From NCBI GenBank assembly GCA_037833965.1, contig AP031355.1, forward strand, positions 17,013,501-17,077,500: DNA of 64,000 nt, written 5' to 3'. Both the position numbers and the translations under genes were made by a program. Position 1 is the first letter of the stretch. The number at the start of each line of letters is the position of its first letter. This document shows, in pieces, positions 22,950-31,009 of the stretch. The DNA is from Marchantia polymorpha subsp. ruderalis (Eukaryota; Streptophyta; Marchantiopsida; Marchantiales; Marchantiaceae). Under the pieces are notes generated by a model. The model searched no databases and had not been told where the DNA came from. It was given only the letters and a program-made list of their open reading frames with translations.

Positions 22950-23860
22950 AGCCTTCGGTACATCAAAACGGAGTGAATCCGGAAGATCGCGGGGATTCTC
23001 GAGGGATCTTGTAGAATCTGGGATTTGGGGTGCAGCAGTAAGGACAGGCACCACCCTCCCTGCGAGCTCTGCAGTTAGGACCCCTACGACGCAAGGCGCA
23101 AAACCCGCCTTCGGAGGTTGCGTCCGCGGCTGTAGGGAAACCCTCCATAATTAGGTCAACCCTCGGGCGCCTTGATCAAGTTAGGGTCCCGTTGGAAAGA
23201 GCTCGACGCACCGATTCCAACGAGTCCAAGAACGCTTGGAACGGATGAGGACTTAGGGAGTTATCACTATTGGAAGAAACGGAGGCGGTCGCCTACGGCG
23301 GAAGGAGTTCGCCACCGGCGCGAATTCCGCCTACGCGGAAGGGGGAATCAAGTTTTGTCCTATGCGCGGACGAAGGCGTTCGCCTGTGCACAGGCGAAGT
23401 AGGGTTAGGGGAGGCGCGAAGTCCGCCTACGCACAGGTCGCCTGTGCACAGGCGCTTCGGCGCCGGCGGAGAATCCGCCTTGGGCCCTAGAAATGCGCCT
23501 TGTGAGGTAGAAAGTGTACGACGCCTTCCGCGCCAGCGCAGCGCCGCGTACGGAATTCGCCTGCGCACAGGCGACCGCCTGTGCACAGGAGGATGAAGTC
23601 CCGTGCCGGCGGAGTATCCGCCGAGGCTCCTGCCTGCGCACAGGCAGGAGTTGAACTTTTGTCCGACATGCGGACACACGCGTCAAGGCAGAAGGAGATT
23701 GGCCGAGGGGCGGTACGAACAAGTGTACCGCGCAAGGCGGAAAACTCGCCTTCGGCGCTACGCCCCCATGTCCGCGGGGTAATACGCTCGCGGAGTTCAA
23801 ATCCGCCGATTCGAGCGTGAGAGTTTAATCGACGACGGCGGAGCGTGAAGCCGCGCGTGA
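22950..23860. repeat. Palindrome-rich noncoding U3 of element B
   Basis: Dense with short self-complementary words: CGCCTGTGCACAGGCG at 23381-23396 and 23439-23454, variants CGCCTGCGCACAGGCG and CGCCTACGCGG, and hairpin words such as CGCCTTCGGCG. The same words occur in A, C and D at matching places, with different numbers and orders. Confidence 0.8.
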
Positions 23861-23932
23861 GAGCGAAGACCGTTCCAGCGTACAGCCGGCGCGGCCATCA
23901 AGTGAGACGTTCTTCACGAGCAAGAGCCGACC

Positions 23933-26900
23933 ATGACCTTCGACCGGGCGGCGGAGAACGTCCCATTCTTGAATTCGCGATTCCAATCTCTTGTGCGCGC
24001 TGCGCGCATCCATCTGCTGGCTGCTAAACATTCTCGACGTCGTCGCACAGGAGATTTCTTGTTGATTGAGGGAGAAGTGAACGAGCGTGATTTGGAATTG
24101 AGGGCGATTAGAGTTTGCCGAGAGAGAAAGAAGCTCGGGCGGTGCGGAAGTAGAATGAGCGGGCGAGCGAACCCCAGGAACGCAATGACGAGACCGAGCA
24201 GATTGCGGATGGTGCCACTTCGCCTACCACAGAACGGGCTGCGCGCTTTCGAGGAGCGCTTAATAGCAAGAAAGCTCGATTTCTTGCTATGGGGATGGAA
24301 CTACATCTGTGCGAATATGGTGCGCGAGTGGCTAGAGCCACAGGGACCACCCTCGCGCGGATTGCGTCCGCATGTTGATCGGTGGACAGTCCAAGATTGG
24401 GCGCAGGCGTTGGGAAGATGTGCTGGCATGCCAGGGCATCTCCTTTTCGACAGTGAGAGCATCAAGGTGACCAAGCAGGAAGAGGCGCAATTTGTGGAGC
24501 TGTTCAAGACCGGGAGGTCTACCAAGAATGGGTACAGGACCCGTGATTACAAGGATCGATTTCGCCGGACTTTGTCTGCGGCGCTGATGCAATTACTGCA
24601 GCCGCACCGCGCCTGCTACATCACATTGTGGCAGGTCTCTTTTGTGGAGTGCGTCATCGAGGGAACTCCAATTCACTGGGCGAGCATCCTGCACAGGGTG
24701 ATGCGACAGCACGCGTTTGAGGAGAAGGGGGGGACTCTAAACCATCTTTCTCCTTTCCTCATCAATTTTTATCGACAGCGGAATTGTCTGACAGCGGCGG
24801 AGCTTGAACATTTTCCGCCATTGTCCATCGACCATCCCGGGAAGTATGTGCGGGAGAATGAGGTCGACACTGATGCAGAGGAGTCACCGACTTCTACCCC
24901 ATCAAGGCGAAGGGACGAAGGGAGACACACTCCTGCAGCACGAGTGCCGCGGAAGCGGCGATGGAGGGAAGAGTCTGAAGAGGAGCAGCATCAAGAACCC
25001 TCTGCTCCCATTCGACCGCGGCCGCTGTGCGAGTCATACAGCCGGCCGAAGCAGAAGGCACGCAGACTGGTGTTACCAGCCGACAGTGCGGACACGGCGA
25101 CGATTGCGACGGAGAAAGGAAGTGCGTCGCCAGAGAAGCATGAGGAAGCGCGGACGACCGCAGGAGCAACGGGCCACGCTGCAACCTCGACGGGAGAGAG
25201 GCCGCCTACGGGCCAAGGGCCTTTGGAGTTACCACGTGCGATGCGGACAGATGTTCCGTTTGCGCACAGACGAGCCTCCGCGGACGGACGAGCCTCCGCG
25301 GACAGGCGATCACAAGTGGACGTGGATCTACGCTTACGCGTGGGAAGGAGCAGTCCGCCTGTGCACAGGCGCTCACCTGTGCACAGGTCGCCTGTGCACA
25401 GGACACCTCCACACGTGCCGCCTGTGCACAGGCAAGAATCACCCCCGTTCCAACGTAGGAAGGGGAAGGAGCCGGCAGAAGAACCGCCTACGAGACACCG
25501 GCCCTCGGGGCCAGACCCTCCGGCGCACCACGCGCCGCAATTTGCGCCTTCGGCGCCAGGGCCTTCGAGCCGAGGAGATACGAGCAGGGAGCGTGCGGAG
25601 GCCGCACCATCGGCGGGAAGTCCGCCGATAGATGCGCCTTCGGCGGTAGGGCCTATAGGCCAAGGGACATCGGGCGAGCGGCCCCCGGCCATGTCGCCTT
25701 CGGCGATGGATGTCCGCGGCGCTACGCCTGCGGCGGACAAGGCGCCGGCAATTGCGCCTGCGCACGGGCCGGGCACAGCCCCCACGGGCCGATCAAGGGA
25801 GCAGCAACAGACGATGGAGCGGAGTGACTGTCCGCGGGATGAAATTTCGATGCGCGATGCGCAATCAAACCCCGCGCAGCCACCCTCCGCTCGATCGCCT
25901 TCGGCGGCGGGCGACGGCGGCAGAGAGGACGCGATAGACAACCAACAAGCGAGCGACGGGGATGCCGCACGGGTACATTCGCCTTCCGCCTTGGACATTT
26001 TGGCGACGAGCAGCGAGGCCGCAGCCGTGCCTTCGCAGGCAGCACACGTCGATGACGTGCAGCCCCACTCGGGGCAGTCGCCGACGCAATCAATGGCGAC
26101 TGAAATTCTCCACTCGGATGATGACGACGGAGGCTCCACGGAAGAAATGTCAGGAGCAGAAGACACCGAGGAGGAGGAGGAGGAAATTGTTGGAGCGCCG
26201 GCGGCGGCGCTCTCTGAGCAGGTGATTCCGTTGCTGAGGTACTTGGATCGCAAGGTCGATAAATACGCCGACCCACTCCAGCCGGGATCTTACATCGAGT
26301 TAGTGCGCAGGCGGACTCGCACTAAAGTCCACACCAGCAAGCTGTTAGCTAGAGTGGACCAGGAGTTGAGGGAATTGAAGGAGAAGCATGCATGCTTGTG
26401 GGGTCAGTACAAACTTAATCAGAAATTCTACAAGCACTCCGAGAAGATGAAGGATGAGAAACTACACGAGCTCACCAAGGAGCAGGTGAAGGTCAAGGAA
26501 GCACTCATTTCTGAGCAGGCCCAGAATCGGATTTTGTCAGAGGAGCTCGTGCAACAGACGCGGTTGTTGGAACAATGTCAGCTCGCACGGCAGGCGGATG
26601 AAGAGTTAATCCGCAGGTTACAGTCAGAGTGTGGCGAATTGAGAGCGCAACGTGCTGAAGCCGAATCGCAATTAGTGATAATTGAAGAGGATCGCAGGAA
26701 GGAGGCGGATCGCACGAAGGTGGAGACGGCGAGGCGTGTCGCCCACTGTCTCAAGGGCTACGCCCACTGGGAAGTGAAGGCGCAGGAGAAACTCACACTG
26801 CGTGAGTTTGAATTGCGCGCAGCCGGGTTGTTGTCAGGCGACAGTAGGAGTCGGCGGAAGGTAGCAAAGAAGCTCGATGCCTTTCTGTCGAAGGCACAGG

Positions 26901-27073
26901 ATACCATGTCCGCCCTCGAAGTGGAGGTGTCCGCGGCGTTGCAGCGTTTGGGACTGCGCAGTCGAGCGGAAGATTGGCAGGGTAGGGAGTTAGTGCGCGG
27001 CAGTCGGCCGCGCAGGAGACGTAGTACAGGTTCCGCGGAGTGTAGTGTAGCGTGGTTCCGTGCAGGCGTGTAG
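23933..27073 (+). CDS. LTR-encoded ORF of element B: N-terminal helical domain plus coiled coil
   Basis: 1046 codons in U3 of the LTR. Residues about 90-300 form a tryptophan-rich helical domain (LDFLLWGWNYICANMVREWL, DWAQALGRCAG, TRDYKDRFRRTLSAAL, IHWASILHRVMRQH). Its layout recalls the 'putative plant transposon protein' domain in ORFs of Ty3 elements; that is inference. Residues about 305-740 are a Pro/Ser/Arg linker coded largely by palindromic DNA (repeats of PVHRRS), followed by an acidic patch. About 760-1010 is a charged coiled coil. The alternative start ATG at 24185 (residue 85) shares its 'aacgcaATG' context with the only in-frame ATG of element G. The stop lies 37 bp before the TATA box. 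Function unknown; no catalytic motif seen. Confidence 0.75.
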   Translation: MTFDRAAENVPFLNSRFQSLVRAARIHLLAAKHSRRRRTGDFLLIEGEVNERDLELRAIRVCRERKKLGRCGSRMSGRANPRNAMTRPSRLRMVPLRLPQNGLRAFEERLIARKLDFLLWGWNYICANMVREWLEPQGPPSRGLRPHVDRWTVQDWAQALGRCAGMPGHLLFDSESIKVTKQEEAQFVELFKTGRSTKNGYRTRDYKDRFRRTLSAALMQLLQPHRACYITLWQVSFVECVIEGTPIHWASILHRVMRQHAFEEKGGTLNHLSPFLINFYRQRNCLTAAELEHFPPLSIDHPGKYVRENEVDTDAEESPTSTPSRRRDEGRHTPAARVPRKRRWREESEEEQHQEPSAPIRPRPLCESYSRPKQKARRLVLPADSADTATIATEKGSASPEKHEEARTTAGATGHAATSTGERPPTGQGPLELPRAMRTDVPFAHRRASADGRASADRRSQVDVDLRLRVGRSSPPVHRRSPVHRSPVHRTPPHVPPVHRQESPPFQRRKGKEPAEEPPTRHRPSGPDPPAHHAPQFAPSAPGPSSRGDTSRERAEAAPSAGSPPIDAPSAVGPIGQGTSGERPPAMSPSAMDVRGATPAADKAPAIAPAHGPGTAPTGRSREQQQTMERSDCPRDEISMRDAQSNPAQPPSARSPSAAGDGGREDAIDNQQASDGDAARVHSPSALDILATSSEAAAVPSQAAHVDDVQPHSGQSPTQSMATEILHSDDDDGGSTEEMSGAEDTEEEEEEIVGAPAAALSEQVIPLLRYLDRKVDKYADPLQPGSYIELVRRRTRTKVHTSKLLARVDQELRELKEKHACLWGQYKLNQKFYKHSEKMKDEKLHELTKEQVKVKEALISEQAQNRILSEELVQQTRLLEQCQLARQADEELIRRLQSECGELRAQRAEAESQLVIIEEDRRKEADRTKVETARRVAHCLKGYAHWEVKAQEKLTLREFELRAAGLLSGDSRSRRKVAKKLDAFLSKAQDTMSALEVEVSAALQRLGLRSRAEDWQGRELVRGSRPRRRRSTGSAECSVAWFRAGV
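25350..25436 (+). repeat. In-frame CGCCTGTGCACAGGCG cluster within the LTR ORF
   Basis: Overlapping copies of the 16-bp palindrome and its shortened forms encode runs such as SPPVHRRSPVHRSPVHRT. Element C has one more unit than B and D at this place, so the array changes in steps that keep the frame. Confidence 0.85.
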
Positions 27074-27109
27074 CGTAGTGCAGTGTAGTGCTAGGTAGGG
27101 CTTAGAAGG

Positions 27110-27118
27110 TATAAAATA
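27110..27118 (+). promoter_or_regulatory. TATA box of the element B 5' LTR
   Basis: TATAAAATA, with the same spacing to the ORF stop and to the hairpin at 27122 in copies C (52542), D (60219), B 3' LTR (36432) and, as TATAAAG, in H (41498) and G (54710). Conservation between diverged subfamilies supports a core promoter, with transcription starting about 25-35 bp downstream. Confidence 0.7.
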
Positions 27119-27121
27119 GTT

Positions 27122-27138
27122 CCAGGCGTTTTGCCTGG
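27122..27138 (+). promoter_or_regulatory. Conserved hairpin next to the predicted transcript start
   Basis: CCAGGC-GTTTT-GCCTGG, a 6-bp stem with a 5-base loop. In H the stem is CAAGGC/GCCTTG, a paired change at the second pair. D has CTAGGC/GCCTGG, a U-G wobble. Only the decayed A copy loses a pair. It would lie at or near the 5' end of R in the RNA. Confidence 0.65.
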
Positions 27139-28108
27139 GGTTCTTTCCCAAACTCAGAAGTGCAGATCAGGAACCCATTTCCTTTGCGTGTTTGTGTCCT
27201 TGAGTTCTGTCACCACGCACGAGGAGTTACAACTTAGCGTTCCGCATTTTGTAGCTGAAGGCCTTCGGCCGAATGTTCAGAGCTAGTACATTGGCTCGAG
27301 ACTTGAGTAGTTCGGAACTGCACCTGCGGGTGACTGCCGATGCTCAGAGCCAGTGACTAGTTAGACACTTGAACAGTTTCGCCCCTACACCTTCGAGTGT
27401 TTCTTTCTGATTGTACTCCTTGGGATTTTTCCCCTGAATGCCAAAGTGAAGTTTTGCTACTTCGTGTAAGCCTTGGTTGTAAATTCAGGTTACGCTGCAG
27501 CAGGTGCCTTGAGGGTAACCCCTGTAGTATTTCTGGGAATGACAAGTGCCTGAGAATTCAAACTCTTCAATAGACTGTTGTTGTGTTACTGGAATGTTTC
27601 ACAGTGAGTCCTTCAGTGCGGACCTGTGTTCTCTGCGTGTTTTGTGAGTTGAGAGTGTTGTTCACCGCGTAGGAGTGACTTCGATCCGAAGTAGGCAGTC
27701 CAAACCGGGTTTCCTACACTAGCAGCAAGCTAGTGGGAGTGTTGTAAAAGCCGGAGTTGGAAGTCACTGCCCGCAGCTTTGCCGAGTGTGCTCGCGAGAG
27801 ACTTCCCCCCTGAAATCTTGAGTAGAGGTCCTAACGGATCTCTGGGTTGTGTTTCTGTAGTTTCAGGTGTGTGTGTGCGTGTGTGTGTTACGCTGCACTG
27901 TGCGACCTCCGAGTGCGCTCCGAGTGGACACTTGCAGTATTTCTGGGAGTGACAGTTGCCTGAGAATTCAAACTCCTCAATAGTCTGTTAAAACGTGACA
28001 CTTTATACCCTGTGTGTTCCTCTGTCCCTGTGGGTTTGACCTTTCTACCACTATATTGCAGTTTTAGCCTTTAGTGGGTTATTACATAAGAAGCCGACAA
28101 CTTCTTTT

Positions 28109-28126
28109 TGGCGCCGCTGCCGGGGA
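28109..28126 (+). promoter_or_regulatory. Primer binding site, tRNA-Asp type
   Basis: TGGCGCCGCTGCCGGGGA begins 22 bp after the LTR end and complements the 3' end of plant tRNA-Asp with one mismatch to the usual TGGCGCCGTTGCCGGGGA. That PBS is typical of Tat and Athila elements. A small inverted repeat (aagaag/cttctt, 28088-28106) lies between LTR and PBS. Confidence 0.85.
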
Positions 28127-28441
28127 CAGTTGCGTCAACACCGGGGTTTTTACGAGCAGCCATGCTCGGTGAATGTCGACTGGGGCTAGCGGGAGCAACC
28201 TAAGTGCTAGAGCTGTCCGCTGTTCCGACGAGATTCAGAGAAGGCCGTGGAAGAGACACGGCGTCAAAACAAGAAAACACCAAAAAGAGTACCTAAGCCT
28301 AGTTCGGCCGACATCCTTGGGGAACCTACCCCCGGCGACTCGGAACCAAACTTGGTGCTTACAGTTCTACTAGATATTCCTTGCACGGACCCGCCTCGTG
28401 AATTAGAAACGACCGCCCGAGAACCGTCAACAGACACACCG

Positions 28442-31003
28442 ATGGCGGACGGACAAGCCAATGTGCGGTTACCTCAGCCGATTACTAAACATTCCTACCC
28501 AAAGTATAAAGGGAGTGGGGATGACGACGATGCAGATTCATACATCAAGTTGTTCGAATCGGTGTCTATTGCCAATCGCGAGATCGCAGACGACGACCGA
28601 CTAAGGATCTTTCCAAGCCTTCTGCGGAAGAAAGCGAGGAGTTGGTACAATCACGAGAGCATCGATCCGACTGGGTTGACAACATGGGCCCAGCTGAAGG
28701 AGAAGTTCCTTCGCCGCTTCCGCGAGCTCGGCTACGACAGCCGGGTTTTGACAAAGTTACGTAATTTGCAGCGAGAGAAGAAGGAGAGTCTGCGTGACTA
28801 CACTAAGAGATTTCTGGACCTCCTTGACAGAATACCGAAAACAGGACCAGGGTCCCCTTTCTCGGTACAACAAGCTGTGGATTGGTACGTGACCGGTTTA
28901 ACTCGGGAGATGGAGACTTTTTGCCGACGCAGCAAGTGCGACACTATTGAGGATGTGATTGCATCGGCAGAAGCCTTCGAGACTTCCACTCTCAACCGAA
29001 GAGGGAGAGAGAGACGGGAGTCGAAGGAGCGAAAACCGAAGGGAGGGCGAAGACGACGTAGAGGTACAACTCCGTCATCGGAGGAATCGTCTTCGGACGA
29101 GAACCGTTCCTCATCCGAAGAAGAGGAAACCTCATCGTCGGAGGAGGAGAAGAAGAGGAAGAAGCATGGGGCAGCGAAGAAAAAGGGCACCCGACGAGTG
29201 ACTACGGACAGAGCGCCGGGAGACATAGCCTCGAAGATGGAGACCCTTGTGAAGGACTTTGCCGATCTCAAGGTTCAAGTGGTAGGCGGGCATGATCGCC
29301 GAAAATCACCCGGGAGAGTGCGAGCGAACTTATGGTGTACTACGTGCGGGGCGGTGGGACATGCAAACACCGAGTGCCTTACCACCCGTCCGTCATATCC
29401 AGTCAACGCATTAGAGTGGGCACAACCGTACTATGGAGAGCACCCCCAGTACTATGGAGAGGCTAGCGAAGAGACAGCCTACGCCGTCCAGTCGGTTCCT
29501 ACCCCTACTGCAGTTTCAGCAATGCAAGTCCCACGATATCATCCGGTGGATCGGGCCACTACAGTACCCGTGAGGCGGAGAGCACCCCCAGGGACGTTTG
29601 ACCCACCGCCACCGCGAGCTTGTTATAATTGCGGGGAAGTTGGACACTTCTCACCGCAGTGTCCCCATCCAAAAAGGCGAAACGATTATGTTCCGACATG
29701 TAGTAATTGCAAGAAGACCGGGCATACTGCGCCAGAGTGTGATCAGCCACCAGTCCCTCGGCCAGCGGTACGATTTGTGAACCCTCCTGCCAAGGAGGAC
29801 GTCCAAGTTAACCAGGTCGAAGTAGGTTCAGACGAGGATGACGAAGACGAAGAATGGCCGGCGGAAGAGGTTATGTGCGCACGGGTCGAAACTCGTAGTT
29901 CCAAGAAATCGAAGGAGCAAGAGCGTGACACTCGCAAGCACGAACGGAGAACCGACGACCGGACGGGAAAAGGGAAGGAGAAGACATCCAGCAAGTCCGA
30001 CTTGCGACCTGCTCGGAAGTCTTCGGCTACGCGAGAGGCACCAGCAGTGCGCCCCCAGACAGCAGTCGAGGACGAACCAGTACGCTTGCTGAAACGGGAC
30101 TATGCTCCGGATATCCGCAACGAGGTAACCAACCTGTTGAAGGAAGCGATCCGCACTCAAAAGGACCCACCGCGGCCAGACTTGACATCCTCCCTTGGGG
30201 CGAAGTTGGCAGCCACCGTGGAACCTCGCAGAGCGTCGCCGACCCCGGCGACCCAACGCGCCCACTATGACTTGGTCGAAGATCTCGGGAGTCGAAAAGT
30301 GAACATCACGTTCAAGCAGCTCTTAGAGGACAATAAGACGTATCGGAGAATGTTGATGCTTTCGCTACGGCATCCGCGGAAGACGCGCGCATCCACATCC
30401 TCTCAAGTATATCAAGTGGAGAGCGAAGACCAAGGGCCACCAGAGATCAATGTGGAAATAGCAGGGTGTTGTGTACGCAGGGTGCCAATCGACTCTGGAT
30501 CAGGAGTCAACATAATGACGGAGGATACCGCGAGAGCCTTGGGGTTCAGTCAATACGAACCCTCGAAGCGTGTGTTGAGATTAGCGGATCAGACGCGGAG
30601 AATGCCTGCAGGTATGCTGCGCAATGTCAAGACAATCATCGGGGGTGCGGACTTTCGGTTGACGTATATCATCCTTCAACCGATGATGAAGCAGGGCTAT
30701 GACGTTCTGCTCGGGCGACCGTGGCTATATGGCGCACAAGTCAGATGTGATTGGCGAAGGCATCGCCTTAAGTTTCCCCATCCTTCGGAACCGACCAAAA
30801 CCATTACGGTGCCCTGGAATAGGGTCAGACACGAAGGAGAGACCCCATCGACAAGTGCAGGTTACACATCGGGCGGGGACAGTGAGTCGACCGCGCGATC
30901 GGATTCCAGTGGTACCGAATCCGATTACTTCGTGGGATTAGTTGCCTGCTGTTCGGTGGGAGAAGAAGAAGAGCCGGAAGCTATTCAGCCGGAAGACGAA
31001 TAG
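28442..31003 (+). CDS. gag-pro: Gag-protease polyprotein of element B, ending at a UAG with readthrough context
   Basis: The frame is open from 28211, but its first ATG is 28442 (MADGQANV); an overlapping ATG frame at 28173 may mark an original start lost by frameshift. The retrotransposon capsid domain spans about 28540-28990 (YIKLFESVSIANREI, RSWYNH, LKEKFLRRF). A Ser/Glu/Lys-rich stretch follows. Three CCHC knuckles lie at 29333-29385, 29617-29664 and 29697-29742 (for example CYNCGEVGHFSPQC), binding RNA. The aspartic protease has its active site DSG at 30491 and LLGRPWL about 80 residues on. The frame ends at TAG 31001-31003, followed in frame by pol. Confidence 0.85.
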   Translation: MADGQANVRLPQPITKHSYPKYKGSGDDDDADSYIKLFESVSIANREIADDDRLRIFPSLLRKKARSWYNHESIDPTGLTTWAQLKEKFLRRFRELGYDSRVLTKLRNLQREKKESLRDYTKRFLDLLDRIPKTGPGSPFSVQQAVDWYVTGLTREMETFCRRSKCDTIEDVIASAEAFETSTLNRRGRERRESKERKPKGGRRRRRGTTPSSEESSSDENRSSSEEEETSSSEEEKKRKKHGAAKKKGTRRVTTDRAPGDIASKMETLVKDFADLKVQVVGGHDRRKSPGRVRANLWCTTCGAVGHANTECLTTRPSYPVNALEWAQPYYGEHPQYYGEASEETAYAVQSVPTPTAVSAMQVPRYHPVDRATTVPVRRRAPPGTFDPPPPRACYNCGEVGHFSPQCPHPKRRNDYVPTCSNCKKTGHTAPECDQPPVPRPAVRFVNPPAKEDVQVNQVEVGSDEDDEDEEWPAEEVMCARVETRSSKKSKEQERDTRKHERRTDDRTGKGKEKTSSKSDLRPARKSSATREAPAVRPQTAVEDEPVRLLKRDYAPDIRNEVTNLLKEAIRTQKDPPRPDLTSSLGAKLAATVEPRRASPTPATQRAHYDLVEDLGSRKVNITFKQLLEDNKTYRRMLMLSLRHPRKTRASTSSQVYQVESEDQGPPEINVEIAGCCVRRVPIDSGSGVNIMTEDTARALGFSQYEPSKRVLRLADQTRRMPAGMLRNVKTIIGGADFRLTYIILQPMMKQGYDVLLGRPWLYGAQVRCDWRRHRLKFPHPSEPTKTITVPWNRVRHEGETPSTSAGYTSGGDSESTARSDSSGTESDYFVGLVACCSVGEEEEPEAIQPEDE

Positions 31004-31009
31004 CAATTA
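31001..31009 (+). promoter_or_regulatory. Stop codon readthrough signal UAG-CAA-UUA
   Basis: The gag-pro stop is TAG followed by CAATTA, which matches the CAR-YYA context known to make UAG leaky in plant cells (first described in tobamoviruses; also reported for the env-like gene of a plant Copia element). Pol continues in the same frame and has no nearby ATG. This would give two products at a fixed ratio. Confidence 0.7.

Larger units (their letters stand above)
22874..28086 (+). repeat. 5' LTR of element B, 5.2 kb
   Basis: Starts TGTGGTACCCCAC and ends GTGGGTTATTACA, so the termini form an imperfect 13-bp inverted repeat. U3 holds about 1.05 kb of noncoding palindrome-rich DNA, then the long ORF, then the TATA box at 27110. 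R and U5 (about 0.95 kb) contain a GT-rich microsatellite and the 'ccctgtgggttcgacc'-type stretch typical of Tat/Athila LTR ends. Confidence 0.9.

Noticed and set aside
25356-25440. Regularly repeated palindromic words that could be taken for a CRISPR array
   Set aside because: The units overlap or abut, there are no unique spacers of constant length, the frame codes for protein, and the context is a plant retrotransposon.
28173-28373. Separate small ORF before gag
   Set aside because: It overlaps the gag frame, and its translation has no motif, while the gag frame reads as typical Gag linker. At most it marks the original gag start before a frameshift.
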